A stretch of 46,723 nt of DNA. Source: Phycisphaerae bacterium. GTDB lineage: Bacteria > Planctomycetota > Phycisphaerae > Phycisphaerales > UBA1924. The position numbers and the translations under genes were made by a program. The stretch covers positions 1 through 46,723 of the forward strand of contig JAUHXM010000013.1 in NCBI GenBank assembly GCA_030426605.1. The letters run 5' to 3'. Position 1 is the first letter of the stretch; every line of letters starts with the position of its first letter. The notes beneath the pieces were generated by a model. It ran no database searches. It was given only the letters and a program-made list of their open reading frames with translations, and was not told the DNA's origin. Below, in pieces: positions 43,124 through 46,723 of this stretch.

Positions 43124-44317
43124 TCAGGGCCGTTCAGGAAGATCAAACCGCAGCACGGCGCTCGACCCGATCGGCATATAGGGCAGTGAATATCGAATCC
43201 CGCGGAACTCATCCGCCGACCAGCCGAGCTGATCGTGCACGTACTGGTGCAACTCGGGGTAGCGGGGGACGAGCGGCGTCGCGACCGCCGGGGGCGAGCC
43301 GGCGATCTCGACGGGCTCATTGCGGATCGGCAGCCGGGACGCTTCGTCCCAGTCGCCTTCGCGCTGGCCCGACGCGAAGAAGAACGCGTACACGATCGCT
43401 TCGGCATCGAGCGCGAACGCGAGGTCTCGGTGCACCACCAGATCGAACACCAGGTTTCTTGTGGGCACGGTGAGCGTCAGCCCGAACTCGCCGGTCTTGT
43501 CGTCCGGCGTCGAGTATCGGCTCGCCCCGGCGCGGAGCATGTCGCAGTAGAACAGATCGACCGCGCCCCGGTTCCCGATGGGCCCAGGCACGAGCACGTA
43601 GTCCACGCCGTCGTCGGCGTGGACCGCCTCGATCTCGGGCAGGTTGGGCCGGTTGAACTCGGTCAAAAACGGATCAGACGCCCCGGGCTCGATGGGGCTC
43701 CACGTCGATGACCCGATCTTCTGCCCGTCCTTCGACCACTGGCGCAACCGGAAGATCGGGATCCGCACGGTCGGGCGCAGGCGGCGCAAGCCCACGATGC
43801 CGCGGAGCATGACCATGTCGATCTGTTCCGGATCATCCGGGTTCGGCGCAAGGAAGACGGACATCATGCTCGACTTGGCTTGCACGCCGTAGATCCCGCT
43901 GTTCCCGAGGAACGCTCGCTTGCGGCTCTGCTCGAGCCCGAGCGAGCCGTTCGGGCCCATCCCGTCGATGATCAGGTCGAGCGTCGCGCGGTCGCCCACG
44001 TGAACCTCGATCATGCGCTCGAAGTCTCGCGCCGCCTCACGGACCTGGGTCTGCAGCTTGCTGCTGGCGCCCTGGGCCCCCGTGGCCTGAATGATCTTCT
44101 CGATCGAAGCGCCGCCCGGCACATGGGGAACGGCCGCGAGCCCGTCGGAGGCCTCGAGCAGTTTGGCGATGTTCCAGGTGAGGGTCTTGTTGATCCGGAA
44201 CTTTCGAGAGACGTCCTGCGGGCTCGCCGGATCGGCCCCCACACTGTCGTACAGGTCGATCAGGGCCGCCCGCAGGCGGCTGACATGTTCCTGACATTCC
44301 TGCTCGAGCGTTGCCAT
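43124..44317 (-). CDS. uncharacterised protein with putative N-terminal helix-turn-helix
   Basis: A protein of 397 residues from ATG 44317 with AAGGAA upstream. Residues about 30-60 (SPQDVSRKFRINKTLTWNIAKLLEA) read as a helix-turn-helix, followed by a linker (GLAAVPHVPGGASIEKII) that may be the wing. The remaining 300 residues are a mixed alpha/beta domain with DRATLDLIIDGM, RIPIFRLRQWS and FDLVVHRDLAFALDAEAIVYAFFFASG. I do not recognise a family name. It is divergent from the sorting-tail protein gene across a 286-base region with a perfect palindrome, so it may be a regulator of that gene, of itself, or both. The DNA-binding assignment is an inference from the sequence pattern alone. Confidence 0.65.
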   Translation of the reverse strand: MATLEQECQEHVSRLRAALIDLYDSVGADPASPQDVSRKFRINKTLTWNIAKLLEASDGLAAVPHVPGGASIEKIIQATGAQGASSKLQTQVREAARDFERMIEVHVGDRATLDLIIDGMGPNGSLGLEQSRKRAFLGNSGIYGVQAKSSMMSVFLAPNPDDPEQIDMVMLRGIVGLRRLRPTVRIPIFRLRQWSKDGQKIGSSTWSPIEPGASDPFLTEFNRPNLPEIEAVHADDGVDYVLVPGPIGNRGAVDLFYCDMLRAGASRYSTPDDKTGEFGLTLTVPTRNLVFDLVVHRDLAFALDAEAIVYAFFFASGQREGDWDEASRLPIRNEPVEIAGSPPAVATPLVPRYPELHQYVHDQLGWSADEFRGIRYSLPYMPIGSSAVLRFDLPERP

Positions 44318-44420
44318 TGACCGGGTTCCTTGGGCCGCCAGGGCGTTCGGGGCCTCGTCTGTGGGGGATTCTACCCGCTTCGGGCTCGGCTCGATAGTGC
44401 CGTGTAGAAATTCAATTCAA

Positions 44421-44434
44421 TTTCCAGCTGGAAA
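44421..44434. promoter_or_regulatory. perfect 14-base palindrome, candidate operator
   Basis: TTTCCAGCTGGAAA is fully self-complementary and lies in an AT-rich patch between two divergent genes. A GATAAT hexamer (44443-44448) follows on the plus strand, and TTGAAT lies nearby for the minus strand. A binding site for a dimeric regulator is the simplest reading. Confidence 0.5.
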
Positions 44435-44603
44435 CTTGACGGGATAATTCTGGTCCGGTAGCGTGGGCGGATCGGATGCTCACGGGCAACCCCGGGGCGG
44501 CCGACCGCCTGGCGAGCAGGCGGAGTGGGGGCCCGCGAAGCCCCGTTCCCATCCACCTCGGTCGAGGCGGAGCAGAGATCGAAATGCGAGAAGGAGAACG
44601 AAC

Positions 44604-45236
44604 ATGACAACGAGCGCACGAATGCTGGCGGCGGCGGGAGCCGTGTTCACCGGCGCCCCGGCGATCGCCGGGTACACCGTGGTCCAGGGCACGTCCGCGC
44701 CGGCGTATGCCGCCGGGATCAACTTCGATGAGGTCGGCGCGCCCACCGGTGTCGGGCTCTCGCCCGACTCGTGGACCGCCTGGGGAGTCACCGAACTGCT
44801 GGCCGGCGACGGCAACCAGGTCGTGGGCGACTTCAGCACGGCTCCGGGCCAGTCCTGGCTCGGCACGGGCAATTCCTTCTACGGGAATTTCGGCGTGTTC
44901 ATGAAGCTGGACACCGACGTCGATGCGATGTCGCTCCAGGCGTGGGACCCGTCCGGCCCGCCCAGCCCCTTTGGCGGCGGCATGGCGGTGGTCATCTTCG
45001 ATGACGGCGTCGAGGTCGCGTCGGCGTTTGTCGAGCCCGCATGGGGTGGCATCGGCCAGGAGTGGTTCAACATCACCGCGGATGGCGGCATGGTCTTCGA
45101 TGAGATCCGCGTGCTCGGGTTCGGGTTCGGCCCGACGACCTACGTGGACAACATCACCTGGAACGCGGTGCCCGCGCCCGCGTCGGCTTCGCTTCTCGGG
45201 TTGTGTGCCCTCGCGGCGCGTCGCCGTCGATTCTGA
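44604..45236 (+). CDS. exported protein with VPA-type C-terminal sorting tail
   Basis: A protein of 210 residues from ATG 44604 with AAGGAG eight bases upstream and a signal peptide ending PAIAG. The body is a beta-rich domain of about 150 residues (TVVQGTSAPAYA, INFDEVGAPTG, WLGTGNSFYGNFGVFMKLD, DNITWNAV), in the style of planctomycete PEP-CTERM proteins, without a named fold. The end is VPAPASASLLGLCALA followed by ARRRRF. It is probably moved to the envelope surface and handled by a sorting enzyme not present in this window. It may be controlled through the palindrome at 44421. Confidence 0.78.
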   Translation: MTTSARMLAAAGAVFTGAPAIAGYTVVQGTSAPAYAAGINFDEVGAPTGVGLSPDSWTAWGVTELLAGDGNQVVGDFSTAPGQSWLGTGNSFYGNFGVFMKLDTDVDAMSLQAWDPSGPPSPFGGGMAVVIFDDGVEVASAFVEPAWGGIGQEWFNITADGGMVFDEIRVLGFGFGPTTYVDNITWNAVPAPASASLLGLCALAARRRRF

Positions 45237-45348
45237 CTTCTCTCCAGGGTCTCCGGCGCCCACCCCCAGATTGAAGGCCGGATATCGGGAGGATCACCTG
45301 CCGGCGATTCTCTCGGATTGCGAGACACCCTCGTACGGAGCGCACACC

Positions 45349-46632
45349 ATGAATCTGGCGATCGCATCTGTCATCATCTCTGTCGCCGCGGTGCCCCATC
45401 GGGCGACGGCCCAGCCGGTCGAGGTGGAATTCATCGGGTTCGGGGCCGCGGGTACGAGCATCTCGGCGGACGGATCGGTCGTCGCCGGCAACATGATCAA
45501 CGACACCTCGTACGAGACGTTCCGGTGGACCGAATCGACCGGCGTGGTCCGGCTGGGTCGCGCGACGGTGCCGGTGCTCGGGAGGGGCGCCGGGACGCCG
45601 GACGTGTCCTACGACGGCACGCGTGTGTCGGCGACGGTGCTTTCCTCTGACAACACGCAGCTGACGTTCGGACTCTGGACCGATGGCATCGGGTGGCAAG
45701 TCGAGGACGCGATCCCGATGGGCCCGGAGGCGGCGTCGGTCGATCAATCGATCGCATCGACGTGGGGGCTTTCGGGCGACGGCACGACCGTCACGGGTTT
45801 CTACTGGACGAACAACGCCCGCGCGTACCCGGCGACGTGGTCACCCGCGGGCGGCGCGGTCCCGCTCGAGCGCCCCGGGCCCCTCGACAGCTGCCGGGTG
45901 AACGACTCGAACTACGACGGCACGGTTGTCGGCGGCTGGAGCGAGCACGCCGACGGATCGTGGCTGCCCACCGTCTGGAACAACGGCGTCATGACCGTCC
46001 TCGACCCGACGCCCGCCGGCGTCAATATGGTCAACGCCGTGAGCGCCGACGGCGAGACGCTCGTTGGTTCAACCTACAGCGCCGAACGCGGGCACCAGGT
46101 CTCCACGATCTGGAACTGGGACGGCGCGGCCTGGAACGCGACGCAGCTCGACGTCCTTCCCGGCACGGCCTTCCTCACGGGTCTGTGCGAAGCGTCGGGC
46201 GTCTCGGACGACGGCGACCTCGTGGTCGGGTACAACCGGTTCCAGTTCGGGCCGAACTCGGACGGGTTCGTCTGGACGCCCGGCGGCGGCGTCCGCAACG
46301 TCTACGACGTGCTCTCCGATGGCGGGTACGAGCTGCCGCCCTCGTGGGACATCCTCGACGCGACGGCCGTCTCCGCGGACGGGTCCTCGTTCCTCTTCCT
46401 CGCATTCAACTCGGTGGACGGCTTCGGGACGTTCCGCGTCACGTTCGTGGATCCGTGCCCGGCGGATCTGGACGGGAACGGCGTCCTGAACCTTGACGAC
46501 ATCGACGCGTTCGTCGCGGGGTTCCTCGCGGGCGACCTCGCGGTTGACCTCGACGGCAACGGAACCCTCAACGTCGATGACATCGACGCCTTTGTCTCGG
46601 CGTTTGTCGCCGGGTGCTCAGAATCCGAATAA
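45349..46632 (+). CDS. exported HAF-repeat protein with GC-type dockerin
   Basis: A protein of 427 residues from ATG 45349 with GGAG ten bases upstream and a signal peptide ending ATAQ. The body has about eight HAF-type repeats, in which a Ser-x-Asp-Gly-x-x-Val-x-Gly segment is followed by a Trp-Thr/Trp-x strand: SISADGSVVAGN, GLSGDGTTVTGFYW, DSNYDGTVVGGW, AVSADGETLVGSTY, GVSDDGDLVVGY. These form a beta-propeller-like surface protein. The last 60 residues are a GC-type dockerin pair (LNLDDIDAFVAGFLAG, LNVDDIDAFVSAFVAG) ending Gly-Cys-Ser-Glu-Ser-Glu. It probably takes part in the same extracellular assembly as the other dockerin proteins. Confidence 0.82.
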   Translation: MNLAIASVIISVAAVPHRATAQPVEVEFIGFGAAGTSISADGSVVAGNMINDTSYETFRWTESTGVVRLGRATVPVLGRGAGTPDVSYDGTRVSATVLSSDNTQLTFGLWTDGIGWQVEDAIPMGPEAASVDQSIASTWGLSGDGTTVTGFYWTNNARAYPATWSPAGGAVPLERPGPLDSCRVNDSNYDGTVVGGWSEHADGSWLPTVWNNGVMTVLDPTPAGVNMVNAVSADGETLVGSTYSAERGHQVSTIWNWDGAAWNATQLDVLPGTAFLTGLCEASGVSDDGDLVVGYNRFQFGPNSDGFVWTPGGGVRNVYDVLSDGGYELPPSWDILDATAVSADGSSFLFLAFNSVDGFGTFRVTFVDPCPADLDGNGVLNLDDIDAFVAGFLAGDLAVDLDGNGTLNVDDIDAFVSAFVAGCSESE

Positions 46633-46674
46633 CCGACGCCCCGAGCGAGACCGCTCGAGCACAAGGACCATGAC

Positions 46675-46723
46675 ATGCGGAGCACGAACATGATGATCCA
46701 GAACAGCGCGTGGCTCTCGCCCA
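46675..46723 (+). CDS. start of a further gene (partial)
   Basis: A frame opens at ATG 46675, seven bases after AAGGA, and reads MRSTNMMIQNSAWLSP to the window edge. It follows the HAF protein by 42 bases. Too little is visible to name it; the hydrophilic start could precede a signal helix. Confidence 0.4.
   Translation, partial: MRSTNMMIQNSAWLSP

Overview
The window is GC-rich chromosomal DNA that most likely comes from a member of the Planctomycetota, class Phycisphaerae. The signs are a DUF1800/DUF1501 protein pair, many exported proteins ending in paired EF-hand (dockerin-like) repeats that finish in a Gly-Cys tail, three exported proteins ending in a Val-Pro-Ala, hydrophobic helix, poly-Arg sorting tail, a pseudopilin with the [13 protein letters not shown] leader, and Cys-X2-Cys zinc-ribbon small proteins. 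No phage, IS element or CRISPR array is visible; the region is ordinary core genome mixed with a lineage-specific secretome.

Layout. 1-1.2 kb: the N-terminal part of an N6-adenine DNA methylase (minus strand, running off the window), with signs of a lost or decayed N-terminus. 1.4-7.8 kb: DUF1800 and DUF1501 exported proteins, a secreted phytase-like esterase, a lamin-tail protein. 8-11.2 kb: a pseudopilin and two more exported proteins. 11.3-14.8 kb: DUF502 membrane protein, then hpf, a PtsN-like EIIA and HPr, facing murA; this resembles the downstream part of the proteobacterial rpoN cluster. 15-19.3 kb: a 40-residue membrane microprotein, a fibro-slime protein, a lipoprotein, tRNA-Arg(CCU), and a trypsin-like protease with GC-type dockerin repeats. 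19.4-22.7 kb: two tandem paralogues made almost wholly of EF-hand repeats, and an exported endonuclease/exonuclease/phosphatase protein. 22.8-28.7 kb: YchF GTPase, a Bax inhibitor-1 family membrane protein, IMP dehydrogenase and a glycogen-debranching-type enzyme. 28.7-32.7 kb: three tandem small membrane paralogues sharing one C-terminal motif, an unknown 268-residue protein, and divergent zinc-ribbon/Kelch genes. 32.7-36.5 kb: threonine synthase, a 700-base stretch full of nested inverted repeats, and a sodium:solute symporter. 36.6-40 kb: a starch-binding-domain esterase with dockerin tail and a metallophosphoesterase/LamG protein. 40.2-46.7 kb: DCC-family oxidoreductase, BCS1-like AAA ATPase, an unknown protein divergent from a sorting-tail protein across a perfect palindrome, and a HAF-repeat protein with GC dockerins.

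The housekeeping genes (murA, guaB, ychF, thrC, hpf, ptsH) are scattered as single genes or short operons. The exported proteins share two kinds of C-terminal sorting or assembly signal, suggesting an extracellular assembly system whose partner proteins are outside this window. Six genes without a Shine-Dalgarno sequence each have a TANNNT hexamer 5-8 bases before the start codon, suggesting leaderless transcripts.
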